Shown here piece after piece: positions 49,150 through 59,854 of a stretch of DNA of 64,000 nucleotides. The translations under genes and the position numbers were made by a program. Source of the stretch: Epichloe hybrida (taxonomy: Eukaryota; Ascomycota; Sordariomycetes; Hypocreales; Clavicipitaceae); NCBI GenBank assembly GCA_019022495.1, contig JAFEKR010000009.1, positions 2,046,001 through 2,110,000 of the forward strand. Reading direction: 5' to 3'. The notes under the pieces were generated by a model, which was given only the letters and a program-made list of their open reading frames with translations, did not search any database and had not been told where the DNA came from. Within the stretch, counting starts at the first letter, position 1. Every line of letters starts with the position of its first letter.

Positions 49150-50740
49150 AAAGCTAGCTATAACCCTTAACTAGGTTTAAAGTCTATTAAGATAGCAATG
49201 ACTTTAACTAGGTAATGCTAATTAGAATAGGGTAGGATTAGTTAAGCTAGCGAAACTATTTAATAGATATCTATAAATTCCTAAGAAAAGCCTATAAGAC
49301 GCCAAGTAAAGACTAGCTTAACTAGTTTAAACTAACTACTATAGGTAAGATTATTATACGCAGCCTTAAAGTAACAGTAGCTATGCTGCTATAAACGTTT
49401 ATAATTAAGCTAATAGAAGATTTTAACTTAAATACTCTATGGCAATTAATTAGTTTAAAAGTTAGGAGACTTTATTTTAACTACTAGCCTATTAATATTA
49501 AGTATGGTTTAAAGTATAACCCTATTAACCTTCACTTAGACATAAGCTATTAACGCCTTATTACGGGATTTACGTTCTTTATAAACCACTAGACATACTT
49601 TCTATTTAATTAAAAGTAAGGGTAGCTTTACTACTTTAATAGCATAGAGGAGGGGCAAGTAATAAGGTTTACTAATTTTACTATAGAATAGGGGTAAATT
49701 ATATAGCTACTAAACTACCTATATAATTTTAAAGTAATTATAGTTCTAGTAATAGAATAAAAAGAGAACTAGGAGTATAGATATGCTTATCTAGGGTTTC
49801 TATTATAAGCGATTTATTGCTAAGTCAGACACTAAGCACTTAATTTGCTTTCTAAAAACTAGAACATACTAAACTAATATAATATTAAATTCAAATAGTT
49901 ATATACGTTTAGTAGGGATTTAAGCATTAGTTATTACTTTAAGCTCTATTTAAGAGACTAGATAATTACTAATAATGTCCTAGACCTAAGGTATAGTTAT
50001 ACTAGAGCTCTTATAAGAACTATAAGAGTCCTATAAGATATAGCTATAAATAAATTAGGAGTTAGAGACTAGTTACCTAGGGAGTTATCCTACTAGAAGG
50101 ACTTTAACCTCTGATACCTAATATATAATATAATAAAGCGCTAGCTACCCTATTTTATAACCTAAATAATTAGTGGAGGTCTACCTATTAGTGTAGTAAT
50201 TATAGCCTAGGAGAATAAAGTTAGTAATAAGAACTAACTAATTAAATAGTATACTAAGATAGCGTGAAGTAGTAGACTTTGTATCTAGGATTATTAGTAG
50301 CCTATTACATGTACCTTCACTAAGGATCCTAAAGTCTTTAATATTAGTATCTAAGAGATATTATAAGAGTAGGAAAGGTAAATATAATAGGATATGGATA
50401 ATAAGCATTAATAGGAAACTAAGGAATGAAGATTAAGTGGAAGGGTAAGTTCCTAGGTATTATAAGAGTTCTTATTAGGACTATTATCTTTAACTAGATA
50501 TAAAGAGATACTATAGTCTCTAGCTATAAAACTTAAGGCACTCTAGTGAGGTAGGCAGGGATAAGCATATAGTATTACATACTAAACTCTTTAATAATAG
50601 TAAGTAGTGACTAATAAGTTATTCTAGATAGATATTAAGGATTAGCTAAGGTTATAGCAAATCTATAGAGTTATTAGGGAGGACTAGGTATATAACTATA
50701 AAACTCTAGTTAAGTAGGTAAAAGAGAACACTATACACCG
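49150..50740 (+). pseudogene. Unrecognised long sense reading frame between gypsy-II pol and 3' LTR
   Basis: One plus-strand frame can be followed for roughly 500 codons from about 49150 to 50740. The interruptions are TAG, TAA and a few TGA codons only, no frameshift needed. Legible stretches include YKFLRKAYKTPSKD, INIKYGLKYNPINLHLDI, FNSIEEGQVIRFTNFTIE, LYTFSRDLSISYYFKLYLRD, RYSYTRALIRTIRVL, ISGGLPISVVIIA and CTFTKDPKVFNISI. The protein would have been basic and aromatic, with many Trp/Gln sites now stops. I do not recognise a family. The antisense gypsy-II fragment (32676-33218) carries the 3' part of the same frame, so it belongs to the element and not to a later insertion. Confidence 0.55.
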
Positions 50741-51319
50741 CCCCCTTAGAGACATAAGATAAGCTATAATAATTAATCTTCTTCCTTTTCTTAAGTTAAA
50801 ATAAGTGGCTTAAAGGAAAATAGTTATACTACTACTAATATTATCTATATATGCTTTAGTAGTGCTACCTAGCTTAGTTTCCCGTAGAATATAGCTAGAG
50901 ATTATTAAAGCTTACTAGTAAGAGAAAAGGCATGCTATAGGATTAATTAATTAACGTAAGGATTAGGGAAAGAGAGCAAGCTAGTGAGATTTAAAGTAAC
51001 TTACACTACGCACTCCCTTACTAACGTCACCTACCACTCGCCTATGAATGCTAAAGATACTAAAGCTCTCTAGGGAAATGAAAAATCTAGGTCTCTAGCT
51101 AGGGAGGTTTCTTTTCTATTTTCTCTCTTTTTTTTTTTTCTTTCTCTTTTCTATTCTTTTGTTTTTCTTATAAAAGCTTTAGACCTATATATGCTAGATT
51201 AAATAATGCCTTCCCTTAAAATATAACACCCTGCTATTAGTTACGCTTAAGAACACTTTAGTTATTACTCTTTTTGTTACTATTTTCCCTTTCCTAGGGG
51301 CTAGGAAGGGAAAACAGTT

Positions 51320-51326
51320 AGGGAGG
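51320..51326 (+). other. Polypurine tract of gypsy-II
   Basis: AGGGAGG directly before the TG of the 3' LTR; the same sequence in reverse follows the antisense LTR at 13430. Confidence 0.65.
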
Positions 51327-51799
51327 TGTTATATACTATAATATGCGCGATTATAAACGCGCGTATTCGCGATAATAAGCACAAGGGATATAGGGGATCA
51401 CAAGGATAAATAACATAATAAGGGATAATGATATTAGTTATCTAAGCAAAGGGACTATTTGATTTATAAAGAGATTACCTATAGCTAGATTCTTTTAAGG
51501 TTCTTTATGCACGCCTGACTTAAGATTTTTAACTTAAATGCCTAGCGCTACTATGGCCGCTATTGTGTTTACCTTAATAAGATAAATTAATAAGATTATT
51601 TCCCTAACTTAACTAAAAAGTTACTTCTAATCTAACAGACTATTTAATCTGAATTATCTCTATCCGTAGAGACTAATTTAGCTGTTATTATGATTACTAC
51701 TGTTAAGTTAATTAACCCTTCTGACGTGAGCAGATGTCACTGCTACCTACGACCGTGGGCTAGCATTGTGTCTTTTAGGGTGTTGTTTTCCGCTTGACA
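51327..51799 (+). repeat. 3' LTR of gypsy-II
   Basis: 473 bp, TGTTATATACT to CTTGACA. The inner start is AT-shifted (GCGCGATTATAAACG against GCGCGCCCATAAACG in the 5' LTR) and the outer end is well preserved (GACGTGAGCAGATGTCACTG). Confidence 0.9.
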
Positions 51800-52879
51800 A
51801 AATAGCTATAAATAAAGCTATTAGGTAAGCCTTAGTAATAGTAGCTAGAAGACTCCCTAGTAAGGATATAATTATTACCTTTAAAGGAAATATAATATAG
51901 TATAGAGAAGACTAAAAATAGATTACTAAGGTATTTAGCCTAGAGGTAGCTATTTACTACTATATACTTAGCGTTATTATTAAGGGTTTCCTAATAAAGT
52001 ATATATCTATTAAAAACCTAGTAATAAAAATTAGAAAAGTAAATAAAGTAAATATAATTAAGGTAACTATAAGATACCCCTAGGGTAAAAATACCTAGTA
52101 AACTACCCTAATTCTTAGACTAGCTAAAGTTAAAGATACTAATAAGATATACTAAGATAAAATAGTCTTTAAAGCAAAGCTATTCTAAACTAAACTATAT
52201 AATAAGACCTTATAACCTAGATAGTGCTATAACTACTTCTAAATAGGATATATTACTAAGTTTTATAAGGTAGCACTAAGGTATAGTAAGTATAGAGCTA
52301 GCTAGTATAAAGATAGTAAGGTATTATACCTAATAATAAATAAATAACTTAAGGAAAACTATATCCTATACTCTAGACTATACTTAGCTTAGTCTAGAGA
52401 CTACTTAGTGCTAAAAGAGAAGTAAAATATAGTAAAGGCTAGTTACCTAGAATAACTATCCTGCTTTACCTCTAGCTTCCCTAGTAAAAACCTAGCTCTA
52501 GCCTAAGAGAGAGCTAGTATAGCTATAAAACCTATAGTAATAATAGGAAGAAAGAGAGGTTAACCTATAAATATAAAGTAAAGTGCTAAATAGCTAAGAG
52601 CTAGGAGTATTAGGTACTATATAAAATAACTTAGGGCTAGAATAAAACTAGCATAAAATAGCTAAGACCTACTACTACCCCCTTAATTAATATAGTAATA
52701 TTATAAGTTCTCTTTTGAAATATAAATAAGAAGGATAGCCTAATATATATTACACTCTATTACTAAACTAATATAAATATAATAGTAATCTAAGAGTAAG
52801 AATATATAAAATATCTATAGCCCCTTATACTAGGCCTTACCTAGTTCTAACTTATATACTATAATAGGTATAATGCTAT

Positions 52880-53850
52880 ATATATTAATAAGAAATATAA
52901 TTTAAGGTTATAGTTAGCCTAGGGAGGGCCTAACTAGTTACTAGTGGAAATTTATAGGATTAATATCTATTCCCTCTATTTAGAAGGTTATAGTAATAAC
53001 TAGAATACCCTTATATAAGATATTAACATAGAGATACTATATAACTAAAGTGTATTTATAGGAGATTTTAACTAAAAGCATTCTCTCTAGGATAGGCTAG
53101 ATAAAATAACTAATAAAGTAAATAAGCTACTAGAACTTATAAGCTAGTAAAGGCTTAGACTAGTAATACCCTAAGGGGAACTAACTAGATAATATAAGGA
53201 TAATGAGGATAATACTATAAACCTAGCGTAGGTAACCCTAGATATCTAAGTTTACTATAAAGAAGTAAAAGACCTTACTAGATCTAACTATATCCTATAG
53301 CTAATTAGTATCTTTACTAGCCTATAAGATAATATCCCACGGGCCCTTAGATATATATAAAATATAATAAATAAACTATACGCAAAGGCAAAGGTAGTAG
53401 TACACTTTTAACCTAAAAATGCCCTAGATTTATGTAATAAAGAAGGGATAGACACATACGCTACTTAGCTTATTATAAACCTTTAATAAATAGTAAATAA
53501 GGTAACCCTATAGAAGCCCTAGGGGCTCCCTAGCCTAGAGGTATAGTAGTTAAGGATAGCTAAAGTAATAGTTACTAGAGCTAGATAAATAAAGAGATAA
53601 TAAAGATAATAAAGAATAGAAGTAAACTAGTAAGCCTATACTAAGGTAAATAAGGACTAAGAATAAGTTATTAGAACTAAGAGAAAAAATATATAGAGAG
53701 ATACCTTATAAAAGGCTAATATATAGAGAAAGGATAGGGGAGTGTAAAGACTAGAAAGATAGGCCTAGCTTTAAAGCTAGGCCCCCCTAGAATTACCTAG
53801 GCTACTAGAGCTAGAAAGGACTAAAAATAACCTAAACCTAGCTACTATAT
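52880..53850 (+). pseudogene. LINE endonuclease region
   Basis: Near 53056-53110 the frame reads IGDFN-KHSL-DRLDKIT, matching the G-D-F-N motif of the apurinic-type endonuclease of Tad1/Jockey LINEs that nicks the target DNA. Downstream stretches LLELIS, LRLVIPQGELTR and DIQVYYKEVKDLTRSN fit the C-terminal part of such domains. Interrupted by stops and then by the hAT element at 53852. Confidence 0.65.
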
Positions 53851-53939
53851 ACAGAGCATTGCATTACATTACATTACATTGTGTAATGTTTGTAATGTAA
53901 TGTATTTAATACACATTACATTACATTACATTACACATT

Positions 53940-54050
53940 ACATTACATTACACCTTACCCTTAATAATTACATTACATTACACCTTACCCTTAATAATTA
54001 CATTACATTACACCTTACCCTTAATAATTACATTACATTACATGTAATTA
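53940..54050. repeat. 31-bp tandem repeat in hAT element B
   Basis: Three and a half copies of a unit made of ATTACATTACATTACACC plus TTACCCTTAATA; almost identical between copies. Confidence 0.85.
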
Positions 54051-54299
54051 TTTGTAATTATTTTTAATTTTTTAATATTAAGGTTATATAATTAGATATA
54101 GATAGTAAAAAATATAATTTAACTATTAAAAAGTTTATATTGAGTTTATAAAAATATAAACTAAGGTCTTATTACTATCCTTACCTAAATTATAATTAAT
54201 AAAACTAATAAAACTTATCTCTTAGGTTTATTTTAAAGAAAAAACCCTATAACTAAGTGTATTAGCTATAATATAATTAATATAATTACTTTTAGACTT

Positions 54300-54715
54300 A
54301 CTTTTAAAATATCCCTTTTCTAGGATTAGATTATATAGTAAATTAAACAAACTATAATTACATATAAGGGAAGATTAATAGGACCCACTTTTAGACCCAC
54401 TTTTATAATGTCTCTTTTCTAGGATTAGATTATATAGCAAAGTGAAGAAACTACAATTACATATAAGGGGTAATTAATAAGATCCACTTTTAGACCTACT
54501 TTTATAATATCTCTTTTCTAGGATTAGATTATATAGAAAAGTGAAGAAACCATAATTACATTTCAGGTGTAATTAATAGGACCCACTTTAGACCCACTTT
54601 TATAATATCTCTTTTCTAGGATTAGATTATATAGCAAAGTGAAGAAACTATAATTACATATAAGGTGTAATTAATAAGACCTACTTTTAGACTTACTTTT
54701 AGAAGAAACTATATA
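54300..54715. repeat. Four tandem repeats of roughly 105-110 bp in hAT element B
   Basis: Each unit contains TCTCTTTTCTAGGATTAGA, TTATATAG(C/A)AAAGTGAAGAAAC, ATAATTACATATAAGG and a pair of ACCCACTTTTAGACC motifs. A related GTGGGTCT motif occurs just upstream of both hAT transposase genes (near 17057 and 35418). Confidence 0.8.
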
Positions 54716-55539
54716 ACTAGAAAGGGAAACTAAAGATAGTAAATATTATTAAACTTACTTTTAAAGCTTATTTTTAAATACCTTTAATATTAATATAAAT
54801 ATATTATAAATATTATAAATATTTATTATAAAATAGTTAAGTCCTTTTTTATTAGCTTTTCTAAGGTTTTTTACTTTTTCTTTAGCATAAAAAACCTTAA
54901 AAGTTAATATAATTACCTATAATTATACTTAAATAGCTATATAGCTAGGAATTTCTTTATTATATATATTTAAATTTCTTTTTTATAATAAGAAATATAT
55001 ATATATAAATATATTATTATTAGAGTTTTAATCTTATTTATATATAATAAAAAGAAATTTCTTTAGGGTAATTATTATATTTTAAGTAAAGAAAGTATAT
55101 TAAAAAGAATAGTAAATCTAAAAAAAAAGTTCTTTAACTAAAAAAACCTTTATAATTTAAAGAAAAAATAATAGTATAGTTTATTATTAGAATATACTAT
55201 ATTTAGCTACTATATACCTGTAAATAGCTTATTAGTCTAAATAAGCTTAAACATTAAAAAATTATAACTAAATAACTAAATTATAATAATAAAAAACAGT
55301 AATATTAAGTTAATAGAGAAAAATCTAAAGAATATTATAAGATATTAATATACCCCACTTATATTTTACCCTAACATTACATTTGTAATGAATGTAATGT
55401 ATTGTAATGTAATGTAATGTAATGTGTAATAATTACACATTACATTACATTACATTACACATTACATCCAAACCCCAAATATTACATTACATTACATTAC
55501 ATTACATGCTCTGACTATATATAAGGATAAGGCAAGTAT

Positions 55540-57700
55540 ATTTACATAAAGATTCTTCCCTAATCCTATAGCAAACCTCTCTTATATCCTAGACCTTACC
55601 TTCCTAGAGCTAGATAACGCACTATTCCTAGATAATAACTAGTTTAAATTAGAAGAGATATTAGATATTATATTAGATATAGCTAGCTAGAAAGCACTAG
55701 GTAATAATAAGCTTTTATTAGGCCTTATTAAGGCTTATAATAAGCTAGTAAAAGAAGCTATAGTCTAGCTCCTAAATACTATCCTTAAAGTAAGGTATTT
55801 CCTAGCCTAATTCTTGACTACTAGAGTAGTAGTAATTAGAAAGCTAGGTAAGATAATAAAAGAGATAAGAAAGGCTAATGCTTAGAGGCCTATCTCCTTA
55901 CTAAATATTATAGGAAAAATTATAGAAGTAGTAATTATAAAGTAACTTATAGCCTTTACTAAGGCAAAAGGACTCTTACTAAAACTATAGATAGGGAATA
56001 GGATAAATAGGTTAATAAAGACTACAATTAAGGTCTTAGTAAAGTGCGTAAAAGAGGCCTAGAGTAAGGGTAGAATTGCCTTACTTACCTAGATAAATAT
56101 CTTATTTACTTTTAATAGATTTAGTTACCTATACCTAATTTACTTACTAATCCTAATAGAAATCCCTTACTAGCTAATAGCTATAATATAAAGCTTCCTA
56201 GTAAATAGAATAAGCTAGCTTAGCTTTAATAAAGGACTCTCTAAACCCTTTAAGATTAAGGCTAGCACCCTATAAGGATTTTCTCTTTTACTAATTCTCT
56301 TTCTCCTTTACTTTATAAAACTTTATATATACCTTTAAGCTATCCTAGGTATAGTAATAATTAGATTTACTAATAATATAAATATTATAGTATTTAGTAA
56401 AAACATAGTGTAAACCTAGAGAAAACTTAAGGTAACTTAAAAGATTTATAAGAAATAAGTAAAGAAAGTAAGAGTAAAGTTTAACCTAGTAAAAACTAAA
56501 CTTATATACTTTAGTAAGGCTTATAGGCCCCTATAGGCTAGGGTCTAGCTTAGTATAGAGAAAATAGCACTAATAAAGGTATGCTAATTCCTTAGGTATA
56601 GGTAAATAGGAAACTTAACTAAAGTATATATAAAAATATCCTTAAGGGAAAGCTAGCCTAGTAGTAGCTTATACTCTTTATATTAGTAGCGTTAGCATAG
56701 GGCATTAGCTTTAGAGATACCTAGCTTATATACACATAAGTAGTCTAGCTTATTCTTACCTATAAGGCAAGTGCTTACTATACCCTAACTAAGAAGGGAG
56801 GAAAACTATAAGGAATAGTTAGAAGCTTTATAGTAAACTAATTAACCTATCTCTAAACTATAGCTAGAGTATTTAAGGCTATACTAGTTACCTAGCTAGG
56901 AGTTAAAACCTATATCCCCCCTCTAGACCTTTACTTAAATAAGATAAAGTAAAAGTTTAAGAAAAGGATTATACTTAGTAAAATAATAAATAAAATATAG
57001 ACTATAGCTAAATTAGTGTAAATAGTACTATAATATAGAAAAAGACCCCCCCTTACTAATAATAAACTAGATATATAACTATATAAAGAGTAAAAGAAAA
57101 GATAGGAAGACTAGTATTCTAATAAGTAATAAAGATAACATAGGCATGGAAGAGAGCTAATAGAGGACTGCTTACTTACCTATAACCTAAAGAAAATCTA
57201 GAAATTCCACACTAGACTTAATAAGTATGTCTTCTTTATAATAATATAACTATATATAGGAAAGATTAGCCTTAATAAGTTCCTCTTCTAAAGGCATATT
57301 CCTAGGGTAGTTTTACCCCTATATAGCTATAGTTATATAGTTAAAGACTAGTACTATGTAATTATTAACTACGCTAACTATAACTATAAACGCCCCTAAA
57401 TAAGATAGCCTAGAGACGTATAGGAGGCAAGGCTAGCCCTAGATAATCCCCTAAAGGCAAGATATATTACTAAGTGGTTCCTTAGCATAAGAAGACTCTA
57501 ATACTACACATTAGCGCAAGACCTAGCCTTAAGCCAAGGCAAACTAGGGGAGGATCTAGGCCACCCTAGAGGCAACCAAACTAACTAATAAACAGACACC
57601 GCAGACAACTAGATTACAATATAGACTGGAAAACAAAGCATAAGAAAAATAAACGTACAGATAGCTCGCGAGCAATCTAGATGCAGAACCGCCTAGTTAC
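55540..57700 (+). pseudogene. LINE reverse transcriptase region
   Basis: Frames give ANA-RPISLLNIIGKIIE near 55880, then LLLKLQIGNR, KGRIALLTQINI and, near 56370-56410, RFTNNINIIVFSKN in place of the F-A-D-D catalytic box (both Asp codons now Asn, G->A). Downstream VKFNLVKTKLIYFSK and a long RNase H/C-terminal region run to about 57700, where sequence is better preserved (57540-57720). Tad1-like order. Inactive. Confidence 0.72.
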
Positions 57701-57760
57701 TAGACCTAAATCACCTACCCCTCACTGTAATTAAATAAAATCACGTGCTTAGAGTTTATA

Positions 57761-58177
57761 AGGCATCTAGGCTAGGGCTAGGTTAGAGTTAGCTAAAAAG
57801 TAAGGCACTAGAGGAGCTAGTAGTAAAGTAAATAAAAAGTAAATTATTATTATAAATCTAAATTTACTATACTATAAGGTAAAGTAAGGGATATAAAGTA
57901 AGGCTAGGGTAAGGTTAGATTAGCACTAAAGGGAGCTAGCTAGGAACACTACTATATAATCTTTCCTTTATTTTTTATTTTCTATAGGATAAGGCTAGCG
58001 TAAGCTAGCACTAAACACCTATAGTTAGTTATATCTAACGCAGCGTAGGCCTAGAAGAGGGCTAGCGCTAGCCTAATTATAGATATAAGGGGGTTTTTCT
58101 TCCTAATTTAGGGTTTTCCCTTTTAACTAAGCGGTTAGAGTACTAGGAATAGCTACATAGTTAGCTAACTAGCGTAA
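57761..58177. other. Interval without assigned gene, possibly LINE 3' region
   Basis: Contains short repeats of CTAGGCTAGGGCTAGG type near 57765 and AAGGCTAGGGTAAGG near 57900, and two fairly preserved patches near 57960-58080. Nothing coding was seen. It could be the 3' untranslated region of the LINE, up to the truncated hAT at 58178. Confidence 0.35.
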
Positions 58178-58862
58178 AGAATATATATATAACTTCTTAA
58201 AGCTTTAGAATTATAAAGCTTAAAGTAATATTTAATTAGTTTAAATAGTAAATAAATAGTTTAAGCTTTTTTTAAGTTTTTATTTCATTAATTATAATAT
58301 TTAAGTACTAATTATATAGTCTATTAACTTATAGATATTTATTTAGATTTCTAATTTAATTTAATTATATTAGTTTAGGGTATTTTTTAATTAAATTAAT
58401 TAAATTAATAAAAGAAATATAAAATAATTCCTAATAATAGTAAATAAAATAATTAGAAGGTTTTTCTTAAAGTTATATTAGTAAAATAAAGTAATAAGTA
58501 TAATAGTATTATTAAAAAGTTATAATATTATATATAACACTAGTTGTAGTAATATGTTTAAAATAATATAATATTATAAATTATATAACTAATTAGATAA
58601 AATAGCTAATAATAAAAGGTTTCTATTAACTAATTCTCTTTTAATCCTAATAATAACCTTAGCTAATAAAAAGTCCTACTTTTCTTTTTACCTAATAATA
58701 CATTTATATTATTTATAGTTAGTGTAATTACTACACTAACTACACTACAAAATAATTTATATTTAATATAATATAATATAATGAATACAAATTTTTTTAC
58801 ATACAATACAAATACAAATTTTTCCGAAAAAATACAATAAATACAATACAAACAATACTCTG
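58178..58862. mobile_element. Truncated non-autonomous hAT element A4
   Basis: Matches the right third of A1 (15296-16028), starting at TATATAACTTCTTAAAGC and ending in the terminus CAATACTCTG. Its subterminal array is ACAATACA-type rather than the ACTACACT-type of the other A copies. The left end is missing. Confidence 0.82.
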
Positions 58863-59344
58863 GTGTTAAGTAATATATAAGTTTATAGCTTAGAGAAAAA
58901 TTATTATACTTATAAATTAGAAAAATAATATATAAAGGTTATATATTTAACTCCTAGTTATATAAAATTTTTATAGCTTTTATATATATAAAAGAAAGCT
59001 AAATTATAATAAATTTAATCTTAACTTATATAGTATTATTAGTTTTAGGTAAGGAAAAGAAATCTTTATATTATCCTATAAGTTAAGTAATTTACTTTAA
59101 TAAGATATTAGGAAAAGATATATAATTATATATAAGACTATAATAGTTAGATAAAGGGAAAAAATAAAAAAATAAGGTAAGGGCGTAATTATAAGCGCTA
59201 GGCTTATAACCTATAGAATAATATAGATAGAGGCAAAGAGTAATTAGAAGAGAAAATAATGTAAAATTACTATCTAGGAATTCGTAATCTAGAAGAGAAA
59301 AGGGAAGCTTATAAGCTTTAAATCTATAAGTAATAAATCTAGGT
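58863..59344. other. AT-rich interval, nothing recognised
   Basis: No reading frame or repeat end was recognised. It is the last strongly AT-rich sequence before composition changes near 59345. Confidence 0.5.
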
Positions 59345-59402
59345 CTTTAAACAAAGCCTGCAATAAACCACGATATTAAACGCGATGCGGGAAGCTGCAT
59401 TA

Positions 59403-59716
59403 TTAAACGAAGAGGGGATAACAAGAGTGATGCCTAATATCTGAGGCTACGATGTGAGGCTGTGAATATCCTCAACAGCTAGAGAAAACATCTTTAAAAG
59501 CACTTATTAAAGCAACCAAGGTCAGCCCGCTCTTGGCAATAGTGGTTAATCCGAATGGGTCTCCCGCTATATGCAATGTAGCCAAGAGGACGTACCAGGA
59601 GGGAGAGCAAGCTCGGCGTGAGCTGTGTTCCAGGTCGCCAAGTCTTTTACAGAGCGTATCCGGGGATCATGGGTGCCCTTGAAGTATTTGTTGAGATCTA
59701 ACGGGAAATATGCCAC
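59403..59716 (-). pseudogene. Amidase-signature-like protein remnant
   Basis: On the minus strand, from 59716, one frame reads YFPLDLNKYFKGTHD, VKDLATWNTAHAELALPPG, resembling the region of fungal amidases with an L-x-DLI-x-(W/F)N-x-x-HA-x-x-x-LPPG pattern. After a frame change near 59560 another frame reads HIAGDPFGLTTIAKSGLTLV, ALISAFKDVF, resembling the later G-x-PFGL...A...AFE-x-x-F part of the same family, then ends at TAA 59403-59405. The roughly 100 residues usually lying between these parts are missing, so there was an internal deletion. The upstream end is cut by the MITE at 59718. The family call is by recollection of the pattern and is tentative. Confidence 0.4.
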
Positions 59717-59717
59717 T

Positions 59718-59854
59718 ATCTCCTTGGACTCGGTCCACCTTGTGGGTCTATGAGACCCGCAAACTGTATGTATCTCTAGTTTAATTTCATCTAATTGGAT
59801 ACATACAGACCCTTGCTAATGTGACTCCACAAGGTGAACCGAGTCCAAGGAGAT
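59718..59854. mobile_element. 137-bp MITE forming a long hairpin
   Basis: The left end ATCTCCTTGGACTCGGT continues into CCACCTTGTGG; the right end is its reverse complement with one mismatch over about 28 bp. A second inverted pair (CTGTATGTATC / GATACATACAG) lies inside. TA or TAT at the left border suggests TA duplication, but the right border reads TG, so the duplication is not proven. It abuts the amidase-like remnant. Confidence 0.75.

Larger units (their letters stand above)
39827..51799 (+). mobile_element. Full-length Ty3/gypsy retrotransposon with about 4 kb of extra sequence (gypsy-II)
   Basis: About 12 kb. LTRs (about 39827-40303 and 51327-51799, roughly 473 bp) share the GCGCG...TAAACGCGCGTATTCGCG segment and CTTTTAGGGT near their ends. 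Gag (40965-42330) and pol (about 42400-47330) are in sense orientation in gypsy order. AGGGAGG at 51320-51326 is the polypurine tract. Between pol and the 3' LTR lie two further degenerate reading frames in opposite directions. It sits in a LINE; a clean 5-bp duplication could not be verified because the left LTR start is diverged. A second, antisense fragment is at 12957-33218. Confidence 0.85.
39540..52480 (+). pseudogene. LINE ORF1 (gag-like, zinc knuckles), interrupted by gypsy-II
   Basis: Before the gypsy-II insertion (39540-39826) the frame gives an acidic helical stretch (KEVLKIALKEAIKEEAK) and a Pro/Ser stretch. After it (51800-52480) an RLPSKDIIITFKGNI-like block leads to a zinc-knuckle region near 52210-52400, where Cys codons have become Tyr (TGT->TAT): QCYNYFQIGYITKFYK, then further knuckles with the same spacing. 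This arrangement is typical of ORF1 of Tad1/Jockey-type LINEs, an RNA-binding protein. RIP destroyed both Cys and Gln codons. Confidence 0.7.
53852..55513. mobile_element. Non-autonomous hAT element B
   Basis: 1662 bp, ends CAGAGCATTGC and CATGCTCTG, 8-bp duplication ACTATATA (53844-53851, 55514-55521). Subterminal arrays consist of ATTAC/TGTAATG units rather than the GTGTAGTG of family A. Its right end, reversed, matches the left end of hAT-1 at 16052, including CCAAACCCCAAA. No coding capacity: the 62-codon frame at 53879-54067 is a translation of the tandem array. Confidence 0.88.
39174..57760 (+). mobile_element. Tad1-like non-LTR retrotransposon (LINE), split twice
   Basis: Three pieces read in one direction: about 39174-39826 (5' region and start of ORF1), 51800-53851 (rest of ORF1 and endonuclease) and 55514-57760 (reverse transcriptase and 3' part). 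The gaps are the sense gypsy-II element and the hAT at 53852-55513; the latter has a perfect 8-bp duplication, which proves continuity of the LINE across it. Joined length is about 5 kb. The 3' end is not sharply defined and no poly-A tail is obvious. Confidence 0.75.

Noticed and set aside
49150..50740. Idea that the long unrecognised frame is a DUF3435-type tyrosine recombinase of a Starship element
   Set aside because: I could not find the Arg-His-Arg-Tyr pattern, and the frame lies between pol and the LTR of a retrotransposon with its 3' part repeated in a second copy of that family.
39827..51799. 5-bp target duplication of gypsy-II
   Set aside because: Left flank TATAG and right flank AAATA or AATAG do not match exactly and the LTR start on the left is uncertain by several bases, so no duplication is claimed.
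53930..54060. TTACCCTTAATA repeats as interstitial telomere sequence
   Set aside because: The fungal telomere unit is normally TTAGGG/CCCTAA; CCCTTAA inside a 31-bp transposon repeat is not a telomeric tract.
53879..54067. 62-codon open frame rich in ITLH repeats
   Set aside because: It is a translation of the ATTAC tandem arrays at the end of hAT element B.
58663..58851. 62-codon minus-strand frame
   Set aside because: Lies in the subterminal repeats of the truncated hAT element A4.
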